Below are positions 47,001 through 58,640 of a stretch of 64,000 nt of DNA, in pieces. The DNA is from Spinacia oleracea (lineage: Eukaryota; Streptophyta; Magnoliopsida; Caryophyllales; Amaranthaceae), in NCBI RefSeq assembly GCF_020520425.1, contig NC_079487.1, positions 105,806,141-105,870,140 on the forward strand, read 5' to 3'. The translations under genes and the position numbers were made by a program. Each line of letters starts with the position of its first letter. Position 1 is the first letter of the stretch. Under the pieces are notes generated by a model. The model searched no databases. It was given only the letters and a program-made list of their open reading frames with translations, and had not been told where the DNA came from.

Positions 47001-48703
47001 ACTTTTATAAATGCGTACAATATTGTACACTACTTGTAAATAAGAATTTGTGTTGTCAGATTGTATGCGTAATGTCTTAAAAATGTAAAAAATGCAGGTA
47101 ACAAAATTTGGATGTGGAGGATACTCAATAGGAGTAGGAACAAGTCATGCACTCTTTGATGGGCAAGCAACCTTCAATTTCGTATCAGCGTGGGCTTCCA
47201 AAGCTCATCATAATACCAAGCTTGGAATTGAGTGGCATAAACCTCTTCATGAAAGAGATACATTGTTGCACTTGAAATCTAACTCTAATAATAACCCAGA
47301 ATCTGCACTTACAAAAGTTGCAGCAATCCATCATTTGTACCAGTTGATCACCCAATCAGCTCCTGTTAGTGGTGGTGGTATGCTTATGAATCCTCAGTTG
47401 TTTGTTCCTTCTATTCAAGACGATTGTGTTCTTCGGACCTTTCACTTTAGCTCTTCTATGATCGATACCTTGAAGAGGAGAACTTATGGCCTTAACAATT
47501 ATTCTTCATCGTCGTGTTCGTCTTTTGAGATTGTCACTGCACACTTGTGGAAGGTAAATACTTCATCCGTTCCATAAATATTGCAATTCACACTACACCT
47601 TTGTTCATATTTTGTGGTTCATATCTAACAAAAATTATACGAAGTAGTTATGTTGGATCTTGGTAGATTCGTATCGATATATATTTTATTTTCTAAATAT
47701 CATTTTTTTTTTTTAATTTTTACTTATACATAATTCAAGATATTAAGAGTCAAAGTATGTGTTGGAAAACATTAATATTTAAGGAACGAACGAAGTATAG
47801 GTATTACCGTTTACACCGGCCAATTCTTAAATGGATCTGGTCCATGCTAAATTTATTGTATGCCTAAAAAATGTCAACAATTAGTTCCTAATTTATTTTG
47901 ACATACTTATTCAGAATATTATGAAAAAACAAAAAAATCAAATTGGTGTCGTTGATACATGTTGTGCTTGAATAATGTGATTTTAACTCACAATTATGTT
48001 TAAAAACCTAGGGGACTATATCTAAGAAATTTGAACTGAGGGTCTGTATACGATAAGTCACATGTTTAAATCCCCTTCCCTATTCGTAATCTGTAATGCC
48101 CTTAATTATGTCTCATTCGGACGAAGAAAAAAAATAAAATTATTCAAGGTTATAACATGCATATATGTTTGATGGACTTATTTATGCTAATTAATACAGG
48201 CAAGAACAAAAGCACTAGGGCTAAGAAGAGAAAGAATGGTATGTCTCCAATTTGCAGTAAACACAAGAACAAGACTCACACCTCAACTCTCCCAAGGCTT
48301 CAGTGGCAACGCCTATGTTTTAGCCTCAGTAGCCCTAACTGCTGGCGAGCTCGAACTCGCCAGCTACGAAACCCTTGTAAACAAGATCAAAATGGCCAAG
48401 AATTCCGTCGATAACGATTACGTTAGCACGTATCTCGAGGTACTCGAGGGTTCCGGTGACGCGCTCCCGTCTCTAAGGGAGCTCACCATGGTCTCTGATT
48501 GGACAAGAATGCCATTTCACAAGGTTAATTTCATGCACCCTTATGCAAATGCAGCTGTTTCTGTATGCCCTTTGACTCCTCCTGTTCCACAAGTTGCTTA
48601 TTTCATGCAAAGTCCTAAGGAAGATAAGGGTATTGATGTTAGGATTGGGTTAAACTCACTAATCCTCAATGCTTTCTCTCACTATTTCCTTAATATCTCA
48701 TAA
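44066..48703 (+). CDS. BAHD acyltransferase (three exons, 462 aa)
   Basis: This encodes a cytosolic acyl-CoA-dependent acyltransferase of the BAHD/HXXXD family, which acylates alcohols or amines in plant specialised metabolism. Exons: 44066-44494, 47098-47553 and 48200-48703; all junctions are in phase 0 with GT/AG. The catalytic HxxxD is intact as SHALFDG, after GVGT, near residue 163. The N-terminus has the usual PAAGRL (here YPAAGRLSKNP). The C-terminal DFGWG structural motif is not recognisable; at its expected place the protein reads KVNFMHPYANA. The length is normal for the family. The substrate cannot be told from sequence. A TTG directly before the ATG is in frame but the ATG is the natural start. 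Intron 1 (2.6 kb) and intron 2 carry SINE-like and MITE insertions. It could be an active enzyme or one on the way to losing function. Confidence 0.9.
44591..44717 (+). mobile_element. SINE-like element in BAHD intron 1 (family B, copy 1)
   Basis: An A-box-like GACTAGTGGCAAAGACTG and a B-box-like CAGGTTTGAAATTCCCC precede an A-rich tail. The right half (GATAAATCACA...CCTTTCC.TTTATAATTTGTGATG) is similar to 48049-48095 in intron 2. Confidence 0.55.
44831..45137. mobile_element. CACTA-type MITE (307 bp) in BAHD intron 1
   Basis: The ends are CACTACAAAAAAAT and ATAATTTTGTAGTG. An exact 3-bp duplication TTA lies at 44828-44830 and 45138-45140, as expected for CACTA elements. Subterminal zones repeat GAGACG/CGTCTC words, the likely transposase-binding repeats. 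No coding sequence is present. Confidence 0.88.
45597..45712 (+). mobile_element. SINE-like element in BAHD intron 1 (family C)
   Basis: The tRNA-like head has an A-box-like TTAGTTGGTAAAGTCTTGAG and a B-box-like GGGATCAAATCCCG spaced about 40 nt apart. It is followed by a TTGTCG pyrimidine-rich end with a T-run. No flanking duplication was verified. Confidence 0.45.
46128..46150. repeat. Perfect hairpin in BAHD intron 1
   Basis: Arms CGTCGCAAAA and TTTTGCGACG flank a GCC loop. Such CGTCGCAAAA words are frequent near CACTA element ends, so it may be a leftover fragment. Confidence 0.6.
47561..47795. mobile_element. Stowaway-type MITE directly after the exon 2 donor of the BAHD gene (235 bp)
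   Basis: The left end CTTCATCCGTTCCATAAATA mirrors the right end TATTTAAGGAACGAACGAAG. TA lies on both sides (47559-47560, 47796-47797). The left TA is the sixth and seventh base of the intron (GTAAATA). Confidence 0.8.
48006..48137 (+). mobile_element. SINE-like element in BAHD intron 2 (family B, copy 2)
   Basis: It resembles 44591-44717: GATAAGTCACATGTTTAAATCCCC, then a CCTATTCGTAATCTGTAATG stretch and an A-rich end. The head is more diverged. It ends about 60 bp before exon 3. Confidence 0.5.
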
Positions 48704-50137
48704 TTAACACCAACCTTTTTTTTCTTGGTTAATTTGTTTGTCTAATCTAAGTTATTTATGTAATATAATCGGAGAAAATTGTGACCATTGTAAAATGATC
48801 TATAATCTAGTGGCGAAAATGCCAGGTGGCACCAACCAGTTCACGCTGATTGTAAGGTGACATTAGCTAATAATTACCCTGAAATTCAATTTCGGAGCTA
48901 TTTAGCATTATGGATTTTGATAATATCGATGGAGATAATTGCAATGTTTAAAGTTAATCCTGACAATTAATGATATAAAGAAGTACTTTGACATACGAGG
49001 TAATAGTACAAAATTTTCTTGTCTTTATTATTTCAACTGCAGATTTATGATCTTAGTTCAGAGATGGGAAATCATTTGTATCTTCCTGTCAGAGGAGTAA
49101 TTATTGGATTTGGATATTACCTCATCCAATCTCTTTGTGTACCTGGATACCATGAAATTACGCAATATAATGATTCTATTAAAAAAGATTGTTCTTTTCT
49201 CCTGAAATTTACTCATCGTAAGTTGGTATGTGGGGAAAGAACGGATATAGTGAGGTTTGAGTAGAAGTGGCTGCATACCTAAAGTCTCAATGATTAGTAT
49301 GAGTTTCCTAATACGGAGCTAGGAAAATGGGAGAGTATAGTGCTTTTTTCTCCTCGTAGTTTTCGTAGCATGTATTAGGGCTCCGTTTCATTTGGCATAA
49401 AATGATTTTTCATGAAAATAAATAAATTTTAGGAGAAATACAAATCCAAATTAGTTTTATCGTTTTGTTTGGCTGCTTATAAGATAATTAATAGAAAAAG
49501 CAAAATGGGAGAAGATGAGTGAAAAATTGATGGGAAGAAGGAAGACGAAGGTAGGGAGGAAAGGTGGTTTTCCTTTGAGGTAGTTGTGGAAAACTGTTTT
49601 CCGTTCCTTGCCAAATCAAACAACGTAAAATTATTGAAAATGGGAAAAACGTTTTACCATACGGAGTCGGTTGTACAGATACATACATTCAAGTAAGTCA
49701 AGTTACTGTTCGAAAAAAAAGGAGAGATTCATGTGAAAAGAACGAAACCTTAAATTGGAGAATGGGATATGGTAAGCATCTGAGTACTACTAACCATAAC
49801 ATTTATTCAGAACAGCAACCACTTACTTAGCCTAGAACAAAGACAGCAAAGTACCACTTAGCCTAGAACAAAGACAGCAACCAACTGTATAGTAAAAATT
49901 ACAAATAAAAGGGAGATTCCCCAAACCGGGCTGTGCTTCTCCTGTGTACCTTCTTCTACTGTTTCACAATCCTCAACTAACTAGGAATACATATATCAGA
50001 TTCAAAACTCCCATTCTGCATCCTTGTCCCGTCTTACTCCTGGATCAGATACCATCAAATTAATTAGTGGCATTACGAGTTTGTAACGTACAAATCACAA
50101 GTATACAGAACAATACCTTGACATAGACAACGAAAGA
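48704..50137. other. Intergenic region between the convergent BAHD and ARR genes
   Basis: This holds both 3' UTRs, which converge, and a Harbinger-like MITE (49379-49668). A 24-bp phrase (CACTTAGCCTAGAACAAAGACAG, trimmed) is duplicated at about 49821-49880. The open frames at 49019-49264 have no recognisable content. Confidence 0.5.
49379..49668. mobile_element. PIF/Harbinger-like MITE, copy 1
   Basis: The left end GGCTCCGTTTCATTTGGCAT and the right end GTTTTACCATACGGAGTC are imperfect mirrors. The interior shares long blocks with 52317-52675, for example GGGAAGAAGGAAGACGAAGG and CCAAATCAAACAACGTAAAA. The borders are worn. Confidence 0.65.
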
Positions 50138-53100
50138 TCACGACTGCTTAAACATTGCAGTGACAACATCTTCCAAAGACCCAGCACCATTACCAGTAGT
50201 AGTATAATTTCCTAGAGGCCTCCCACCTTGTTCCATAAACATCCCTTGCTTCATTTTTATATTCATGTCTACTGCTGAATTCCTGAACATCTGGTCATGT
50301 TGAGGGGCTAAGGAATGATCAAATCTGGGTTGACCCATTAAATGATAACCCGTAGTATTCCTACTACTCATGCTCCTTGGATCATATGCACTTTGAGTAC
50401 CGGCCACTGGAGAGTTTACCGAGCCATCCAGAAAATCTGCATCCCATACTTGTTTGGTCCCATAACTCATGTTCTGCATCATATTCGAGTGATTTTGGAT
50501 AGAAATATTTGGAGAAATAATAATATCATTATCCATGGAGTTCATAGGATTTGGCTGTGACTGGACAGCTGCAGGCCAATTGGTATTACATCTATTATGA
50601 TCAAGCAAGTTAGGGGGAGAGGTTGAGGTTCCTACCCCATAACCATCGAGATTTTGTCGTTCTTGAGAACATCTCCCTTGCATTGTCAATGAACTGTTAG
50701 GAAGGCTGAGAATTGAGTTGTTGTTTGAGTTACTTAAGATGGTGTTGTTTTTGTGGAGCTGATCATACTCTAAAGATGTTGGCATTCCTTGAAGAACGGT
50801 CCCAGTATGATCCCCACCAAACAAGTTAGGGTGGAATTTAGTGGAATCAGTGATGGAAGGAGGTGGGTTTTGGGTGTGGGTTTGGGTTTGGGGATGGGTC
50901 AACTGAACAAGTCCAGAAGGGGGGAGCCCGTGAAGGCCCATCCCGGCCGGAGTGTTTAATCTGCCTAGGACTCCAGGAGGTGGGATGGGTCTCAAAGTGT
51001 TGTGAAACTGTGGACTGCCATTGAAGCCGTGGAAATTCACAGCATTCATTCGGAGATAATCAGGCCCTCCAAATGCTGCAGCCATGTTTGCTTGCTGGTT
51101 GGCCACCGCGCTGATTCTTTTCAAATACAACCGATATTTCTGATAACACATAAACAAATAAGTTCAAATCTAAGATTGTGAAATGCTATTAAAAATAACT
51201 TCAGAAATTGAGTCTGAGGAAATTACTTGGAGATGACTAGCCACATTTTCTCTTGTAAGCTTATCGACATTCATCAATTCCAGGATTTTCTTAGGTACAG
51301 CTTCTGCTTTAAGAGAGAAAACAAAATCATTATTTGAAAGAAAAGCTTTTATTAGAAGAATCTCAAGTACCATAGTAAGTATCATCACTATAGGTTACGT
51401 AGTACATCACATGACAATAGCTACGAATTTGACAATTATGATGTTTTCTGTGTAGCCTGATAGTTGTTGATACTATGATGAGTTATGACAACTCTCTATA
51501 ATCACCGTCTAAGGTTCTATTCTGTTCACGAAAATAAGTTCAGATAAGTTCAGGAAAAATAAGGGTTGACCAAGTATAATTTATAACTAAAATAAGTTTT
51601 GATAAGTTCAGATAAGTTTAAATAACTTCATTTAAATTCAAATAAGATAAGTTGAGAAAAAATAAAGTGAAAATTAGGTGAACAGAAAGCACCCTAAGAA
51701 TGATTAACACAAGAATTCCTTCTATAAACTTTATTTGATCCAAAGTAAGTGAATCATATCAACTGGGTAGAACGAATGCCATTATAAGCAAAAACAGGAG
51801 AATAAGAGAACATACTCTCAAGGCCAAGTTGGTTTACAGCAGCAACAAACTTGCGGTGCAGCTCCACAGACCAGACAACACGAGGTTTCTTCTGAGCAGA
51901 AGGGTCTTCATTTTCATTTTCATCCTCATCTTCGTCTTCATCATCATCCAAGTTTTGGTCCTTGCGCTTTCTACAAAACTTCACATCCTGATCACAGTTT
52001 GCACCTCTAACTCCATTTCCTTCACTAGAATTATTGTCCTGGTTGTTAGAGTTGTCTCGGTCTTTAGGGTCGACCTTCTTTTTTCTGATTACGTGCTGCC
52101 ATATATTCTTCAGCTCCTCCAACCTTACAGGCTTAAGCAAGTAATCACAAGCTCCATGGGTTATCCCTTTCATTACTAGTTTGGGATCACCATTACCGGA
52201 CAACACTGCAAAATAAGTATTCATTTGTTAGCGTGTAAACTCGGTGAGACCATTGTGATTTAGTAGTAATCCTCGTAAATGGATTGAGCGTGCCAAAGTA
52301 CAAGTACATACACTAAAGCTCCGTTTGGTTTGGCGTAAAGCGTTTCAGTGAAAAATGATTTTCCATGGAAAACTTTTTTCCAGGAAAAACACAATTTCAA
52401 ATTAGTTTTCCTTTGTTTAGTTCCTTACAAGAAAATTAATAAGAAAAGGAAAGTGGGAAAAGATGTGTGAAGATCGATTGGAAGAAGGAAGATGGAGGTA
52501 AGGAGGAAATATGGACAAGTGGTTTCCTTTCCTTTCAAATGGAAAAGGTTTTTCCATCTATGAGGGAACTATGGAAAATTGTTTTTCATCCCTTGCCAAA
52601 CTAAACAACGTAAAATGATTGAAAAGGGAAAAATCGTTTTCCATTAAAACATTTCACACTCTACCCAACGGAGCCTAAGGCTGCCGAAAAAATTCAGGCT
52701 CTAACGGAGCTAAAACTGGGCCTTGACTAACCGGTTTGATAAGTTAGAAAGAATCCAATTAAATTGAGGTAAATATAACCAAGAAAGCACAAAATCAAGT
52801 CCTCAATTAATTTCCAAAAAACAGAATTCATTCCGAAAATTTTCACCCAATCAATGCAGATATTGTACATTACTGTACACATGAACAGAATCAAATCTGA
52901 TTTCTTCCCTAGCTACAATGCCACAATTAAACATATTTCCATAAGTAGAAGATGTACTAAATCATTGTAAAAGGAAATGAAATCAAGAATTAAAATGATT
53001 TCAAAGCTTACTTATGACAGGCAAATCCATCTCAAGCCCAACAAGCTCAAGCAACTTAAAACCATCCATGTCCGGCATGTGAACATCGCTTATAACGAGA

Positions 53101-53949
53101 TCGAACTTGTTCTTGTTTTCTCGAAGCATCTTCAGAGCCGTAATGGCTTGGTTCGTCGTTGTAACTACAATGTACAAAACACTCATATATAAGGACCATT
53201 TTTCACCCAAAAAAGTTGGATAATAATGTAGTTGAAACTAATTAACCTTTTTCACAACAGAGTTTCTAAATTCCAATTGACAAGAATATTGAAAAATTAA
53301 GATACATGACACCAATATCCACTCAAAGTATCCACTCAAAGTTTGGACATAGATCTCAATGCTCAAGGTTGATTACTCGTGGATATGAAATGGGGTTAAA
53401 AGATTGAAACCCATCTTCACAGATTTCTCAATTTACATTATTTATTTTTAGTTAAAATAACCCAAATCAATGGCCAAATTAACAAATGAAGTATACACAA
53501 AGTCAAACTCTTTTCAAGCACAAATCTGAGTATCTATATGCATATGCAGGAAACCAAAAAAAAAGGATTCAATTCATAATCAAACAGGAGAAAATCATCC
53601 CAAATGACAAATTATGAACGAAGTATACAATTAAACAGAAGAAAAAAAATCAGAAAAAGCAAGAAACGAGAGTACCAAATAAGAACAATTCAAAGGGGGG
53701 AAATTAGCAAATTCACCAACCAAAAAAGCAAGGAAATCCCAATAACAAAAAACATGAATCTAAACCCAATATCTATATGAATCAAATGAAAAACCCAAAA
53801 AAGTTGAAGAAAATCATACCATGATATTTGCATTTTCTCAAGAGAGAGTCCAGAAGGGTAAGACAAATGGGGTTATCATCAACAGCCAAAACTCTCATAC
53901 CAATTGGAAATTGATCATTTGCTTCATCTCTCCTTTCTTCAACCGTCAT
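50138..53949 (-). CDS. ARR12: Type-B response regulator, ARR10/ARR12-like (five exons, 583 aa)
   Basis: This is a nuclear transcription factor at the end of the cytokinin phosphorelay. Exons in transcript order: 53820-53949, 53012-53164, 51816-52205, 51227-51303, 50138-51139; the sum is 1752 nt in frame with GT/AG junctions. The receiver domain (about 17-135) has D24, D25, phospho-acceptor D70, S97 and K119. A basic RKRK (173-176) and an acidic run (181-195) follow. The GARP/Myb-like DNA-binding domain lies at about 200-258 ([10 protein letters not shown] to SHLQKYRLYL). The C-terminal region is Gln/Asn/Ser-rich and ends [14 protein letters not shown]. The start MTVEE, the [10 protein letters not shown] phrase and the end all recall Arabidopsis ARR12, so that is my best orthologue; ARR10 is the alternative. 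Introns 2 and 3 carry MITEs. All key residues look intact. Confidence 0.93.
51513..51694. mobile_element. PIF/Harbinger-like MITE in ARR intron 3 (182 bp)
   Basis: The ends GGTTCTATTCTGTTCAC and GGTGAACAGAAAGCACCC are imperfect mirrors. TAA flanks both sides (51510-51512, 51695-51697), the usual Harbinger target. The interior repeats ATAAGTTCAGATAAGTT. Confidence 0.75.
52317..52675. mobile_element. PIF/Harbinger-like MITE in ARR intron 2 (359 bp), copy 2
   Basis: The ends AGCTCCGTTTGGTTTGGCGT and ACTCTACCCAACGGAGCC are imperfect mirrors. TAA flanks both sides (52314-52316, 52676-52678). It is the better preserved relative of 49379-49668. Confidence 0.8.
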
Positions 53950-54190
53950 TTTTTCAACAAATTATCCCCAAAAAAAATCAGCAAGTCCTTATCTTTTCCG
54001 TTTTCTTTTAGAGATTTGTGAACTCTGTTTTTCCCCTGTTTTAAAACAGAGCAACACTAAAAAGAAACAGTAAGAATTAGTTAAAGTCACTATCTCTCAA
54101 ATTTTTCAACTGGGAATTTTTTTGAGCAAATAAAAAGGAGAGAGAGAGAGAGAGAAGGAGAGAATAATGGATGGATGGATAGAGTTAAAA
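53950..54190 (-). promoter_or_regulatory. 5' leader of the ARR12-like gene with a (GA)n/(CT)n tract
   Basis: On the minus strand this is a pyrimidine-rich leader containing (CT)n at 54139-54155. The plus strand also shows ATGG repeats (54166-54181). The transcription start cannot be placed exactly. Confidence 0.45.
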
Positions 54191-54961
54191 ACAAGGGTAA
54201 AAAGGAAGACTTTGAAAATCAAGGGTAAGCAAATGGGAGAGTTTTGAGTTTAGGAAATGATTATGTAATTTTAGAGGTAAAAAGTCAATTAATTAATTAA
54301 TTAAATAGAATTAAATGTTTGAAAATTATATGGGAATCTTTAACCATATATGGATGGCTCTGTCAAAGCTGGACGAAGCATGCAATCAGTCTGACTTGCT
54401 GAAAGTGTTACTCCTTTCATTTTATTTTATTTTTATCACTTTGTAATTATTTCATTCTATGTTAAAACAATTCAAGTCAATTTTTCTCTTACAAAAAATA
54501 ATTAAACTAAAGGCTATTTATATTGTAGAATTGCAGAGGCAATGAGGCGTGTATCATTACTTCATATTCACCTTTACAAGTGAGTGAGAAGGTATTATGG
54601 TTAGATTGAAGACTTGTGTACGGTAGATTATATATGACCGCAACCCTTATATTATTGACGCGATATGAAATTCGTTATAAAACTGACCTAAAAATATTGG
54701 GTCTTAGAATAAAATTTTATAACACGAAATATGATTTTATCTAAACCCAAACAACCTGAAAATAATGGGTCGACTCCCAACCGAACTGGTTTTTAACCTA
54801 ATCGACTGAGAGTTATTGTACTCATGGTAATGAATGAGATTATGATAAATTTTAAGCACAATAAACACGTTATGGTTATTACCATTGGTGTAATATGATT
54901 TTGTTTTACTTATACGCTATTTTATGGTTGAATTCGATTACATATAAACTTGTATATGATA
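54191..54961. other. Intergenic, upstream of the ARR gene
   Basis: AT-rich upstream sequence. A diverged zone at 54690-54800 rich in 'gggtc/aaccc' words looks like transposon residue. No gene is seen. Confidence 0.4.
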
Positions 54962-55339
54962 CTCTCTCTGTCCCTAAATGTTTTTCCCATTTGTCATTTT
55001 ACGCGGTTATTAAGGAGAATGAAACATTATTATAAAATGAATTATCATTGTTGTACTTTCATAGGGAATTGTTGCTTTTTTATTCCATTTTTAAAAAACA
55101 TTAAATATGTGTAAGGGTTGTGAGCCAATATAATTTCAAGGAATAAAAGTGTCAACTCATTCATCCATCCAAACTTGAACCAATCAATGAGATTACAAGG
55201 TCTTTTATTGGTAAACCAAATATAATTACAAGATTAAAAATACAAAGATAGAGGAGATTAAAAAGGAAAGAAAATAAATGGAAAAATCATTTTGGGACAC
55301 CTTAAAAGGAAATGGGAAAAAATGTAGGGACGGTAGGAG
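54962..55339. mobile_element. Stowaway-like MITE (378 bp)
   Basis: The left end CTCTCTCTGTCCCTAAATGT mirrors the right end ACATTT..GTAGGGACGGTAGGAG with small changes. TA flanks both borders (54960-54961, 55340-55341). Confidence 0.7.
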
Positions 55340-55341
55340 TA

Positions 55342-56074
55342 CTTTGTTATTGTATGTGCATATTTTGTACTAACTAATGAATATATAATACACGTTTTAA
55401 AATCTCTCTACCCGTTGGGTCAACTCGAATTCGAAAGATCTAGGTCACGAACAAGCACTTGTCAACTCGGATCCGAAAGTGACCGACCCGAATCTGCAAA
55501 GTAATTTATTATACCCACCCCACTTGTTTGACAGTTCAAATCCAACGTCATATTTTTTGGTGTGAAACGTAGATACAATTTCTCTTCTGTCTCTCCCTCT
55601 CCTATCTCAGAGTTTATTTTCTTGGGCGTTGCAGGCCTAAAATAGTATAATTTCTTCGGAAATTAGACTATTTTCGACATTTTTTCTTCAATTAATTCAG
55701 CTATTGTCACTTAAATTCAATAAATCTCCATCCATGTGGGCGTAGTTTGACCTAGCTTTGTTCATTATATGGTAGAGTTAGTTTTAATATATTTGGTTTG
55801 TTATTGGATTTATGTAGAATTGATTCGTTGGTAAATTTTTACGCTAGATCTCAAAAGATATCAATTTTTCGAGTACATGCAGATGAATCAAGTAGAAATC
55901 ATTTTCGCGGCTACAACAAAACCTCAGACCCTTTATCCGAAAAGGTTGCATGTTACAGTGTTATATACAGGAGACGTTCTACAGTGCATAAGGGAGATGT
56001 TCTACACTGCAAAATCTATTCAATTATCGTAGTTTTGGAGAAGGAAGTCTTTATTTGATTCAATTTGTCAGGTA
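55342..56074. other. Intergenic, no supportable gene
   Basis: The zone 55400-55500 repeats words like 'caactcg.atccgaaag', typical of transposon residue. The open frame at 55798-56058 has no recognisable content. Confidence 0.4.
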
Positions 56075-56356
56075 CTCCCTCCGTATTTATTTAAGAGATA
56101 CACTTGGTCAGGCACGGGTATTAAGAAAAAGAATTGAATGAAATAAAGTAATAAAACAAGTGAGTTGGGTAGATATTTTAATAAGTAAAACAAGTGGAGA
56201 CCATGTCATTTTAGGAGATGGGGGGTGAGGATGGGGTGTAGATAGATTATTTAATTAGATGGTGGGGTTGACAAGTTACTAAAAATGACAAGTGTATCTC
56301 TTAAATAAATTCGGCCGGAAAAAACAAGTGTATCCCTTAAATAAATACAGAGGGAG
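56075..56356. mobile_element. Stowaway-type MITE with doubled 3' terminal repeat, copy 2 (282 bp)
   Basis: It is a close relative of 35584-35872 over its full length, including the doubled right terminal repeat separated by CGGCCGGAAAA. TA borders lie at 56073-56074 and 56357-56358. Confidence 0.85.
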
Positions 56357-56364
56357 TATTTGTT

Positions 56365-56489
<125 letters not shown>

Positions 56490-56814
56490 ATAAATGTCGT
56501 ATGACTCTTTTTTACTAATAAATTAAATTTTCCTTGAAAAAAAAAGTGAATACAAATTACAAATGGGGAAGGGAGGATTCAAACTTCTGAATTAACGTAT
56601 ATAAGACTTTAATCATACGTTCTCATATATCATTAGGCAAAATATCATTACTATTAGGAAAAATTAACAACAAAACGGCTCAACTATGGGCCACCTTCTC
56701 TAAAAAGTTCGGCCTTTTGAATAACTTATGACAGTCTCAACTATAATGATTCTTTCTAACAAAGGTCTCATTTAACTAGCAACCTACTAAATCGGTAAAA
56801 CATTTATATATTTT

Positions 56815-57340
56815 GGATAAATTATTTTTTACCACCTATAAAAATTAAAAAATTATTTTTTAATACCTATAAAATTAAAACTTGTATTTTACCACTTAAA
56901 AAAAATATTATTAAGATTTGTTTTTCTACCACTTGGAAACGAAAAAATAGATGAAACATTTATGTATGGCTACCTAATCCAATTTCCCTCCAATTTTTTA
57001 CACTCCCTATGTGATTTTCTTTAACTCTTTTACCTTTTTCTCTTTACTTTCATTAATTTTTGTCAATTTTGTGAATTAATAGTGGTGAAAAATTAAGTGA
57101 ATTCATGAAAAATAAGGAAACAGAGGAAGAGAAAAAAAAGTTAAGACGTAGAAAAAAAAGAACATATTAGAAATATTACCGTTATTTCGGCGCCCCACCT
57201 AACATTTATCTATTTTCCAATTTTCAGGTGGTCAAAAACAAATTTCAAACTTTTTTGAGGTGGTAAAATACAAGATTTAATTTATTAGGGTGTAAAAACA
57301 TATTTTTTGATTTTTTTTAGGTGGTAAAAATAATTTATCC
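56815..57340. mobile_element. Foldback (long-TIR) element, 526 bp, possibly Mutator-like
   Basis: The left arm starts GGATAAATTATTTTTTACCA and the right arm ends with its mirror TGGTAAAAATAATTTATCC. Similarity continues inward for about 160-180 bp per arm. An exact octamer TATATTTT flanks both ends (56807-56814, 57341-57348). Within each arm a TTTTACCACCT-type word repeats every 60-70 bp. The middle (about 57000-57170) is unique and noncoding. An 8-9 bp duplication with long TIRs fits Mutator-like or foldback elements. Confidence 0.85.
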
Positions 57341-57751
57341 TATATTTTTTATTTTTTATTTTTTTCACAATCATATTCCATCTTCAACAGTAACTGCCCA
57401 ACATTTTTCCATTCCTATAACTCAACCTTTAATTAATTTTACTCTCCACTTGTTCTAACAATCAGACAACAATAACAACAATTATTTTCGGATAATTTAT
57501 TACGATTTTTTTTTTTTTTTTTTATATGGAACGGTTTCGCTTACGAAATTCCTACCGAAACCTTAGCATGTCAAATTGAGTTAAATGAAAAGAAAAAAAA
57601 TACTTCGTAATAATTATGTGTTTCAAACAAATAAAACATTTACTAATCTTTTTTATTTTTCATTTACTTATCTACGCAATTATTCATTTACTAATTTTTT
57701 TATTTTTCAAATAAAATATCACGCATTCAACATATGTATAAAAACACTACT

Positions 57752-58016
57752 CCCTCCATTCTTAAATACTCCGTATTACTTACCTTTTGAGTTTTTCACC
57801 CGTTTCAACTCAATATTTAATGTAAATATCTCTAAATACGTACGGTAAATAAATAAAAAAATTTGATATTGTTAAACTATACATTGAAACGAACAAAATA
57901 AAATCTTACGTAGTACATGAGTATATTTTAAAAAGGTATTGAAAATAAATTAGAAGATTCTCTTCAATTGTAAATAGTGACAAAATTTCAAAATGGTTAA
58001 TATTCGAGAACGGATG
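57752..58016. mobile_element. Stowaway-like MITE (about 265 bp, worn ends)
   Basis: The left end CTCCCTCCATTCTTAAATAC and the right end TTAATATTCGAGAACGGATGAT are imperfect mirrors. The TA borders are only partly kept. Confidence 0.5.
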
Positions 58017-58640
58017 ATGTATCTTAATTTTAATCCAAAAAACAAAAAAAAAAACACTATCTTAATCAAGTGAAAAGTGAGAGTAATCCGTTTTAAACAT
58101 CTCTTTATTTTTCAGTTGCTCCACGTTCCTTATTTTGTCCTATTTATGGTTGTACTCCTACAGTCCAACTCCACATGTGTTGGTCTTATATTTAGTCTAA
58201 CTGATTTCAAAGAATCATACATATTAGAAATGCAGACAATAAAAGGAAAATAAAGTGATTAGCATACATTGATGTGAAAATGGACAAAATTATTAAACAG
58301 TTTTTAGTATTAATTAGAGTTGAACATGTGAAGGAAATCAAAAGATATGGGAGGGCCTTAAGCCTTTTTATGGCAGTTTGCGTAGGGTAGATGAATATAA
58401 TGCCTTACAAAATAGTAACGACACTATTACTTTGTTCTGATTGGAACAGGCCAACAGGGTATATGTTTTCGACCATGCATGTCTTGGTGCAATGCATTAA
58501 CCTTCTAATATTGGAAACATTCATACATTATGGTATAACCTTCTTTTAGCTTTTCATTTATTAAGATTCTACTACTTCAAATATGTCTCCTTCCGATCAC
58601 TCTTTCGGTTAAAATTAAGATTGAGATTATTACAAGTTAA

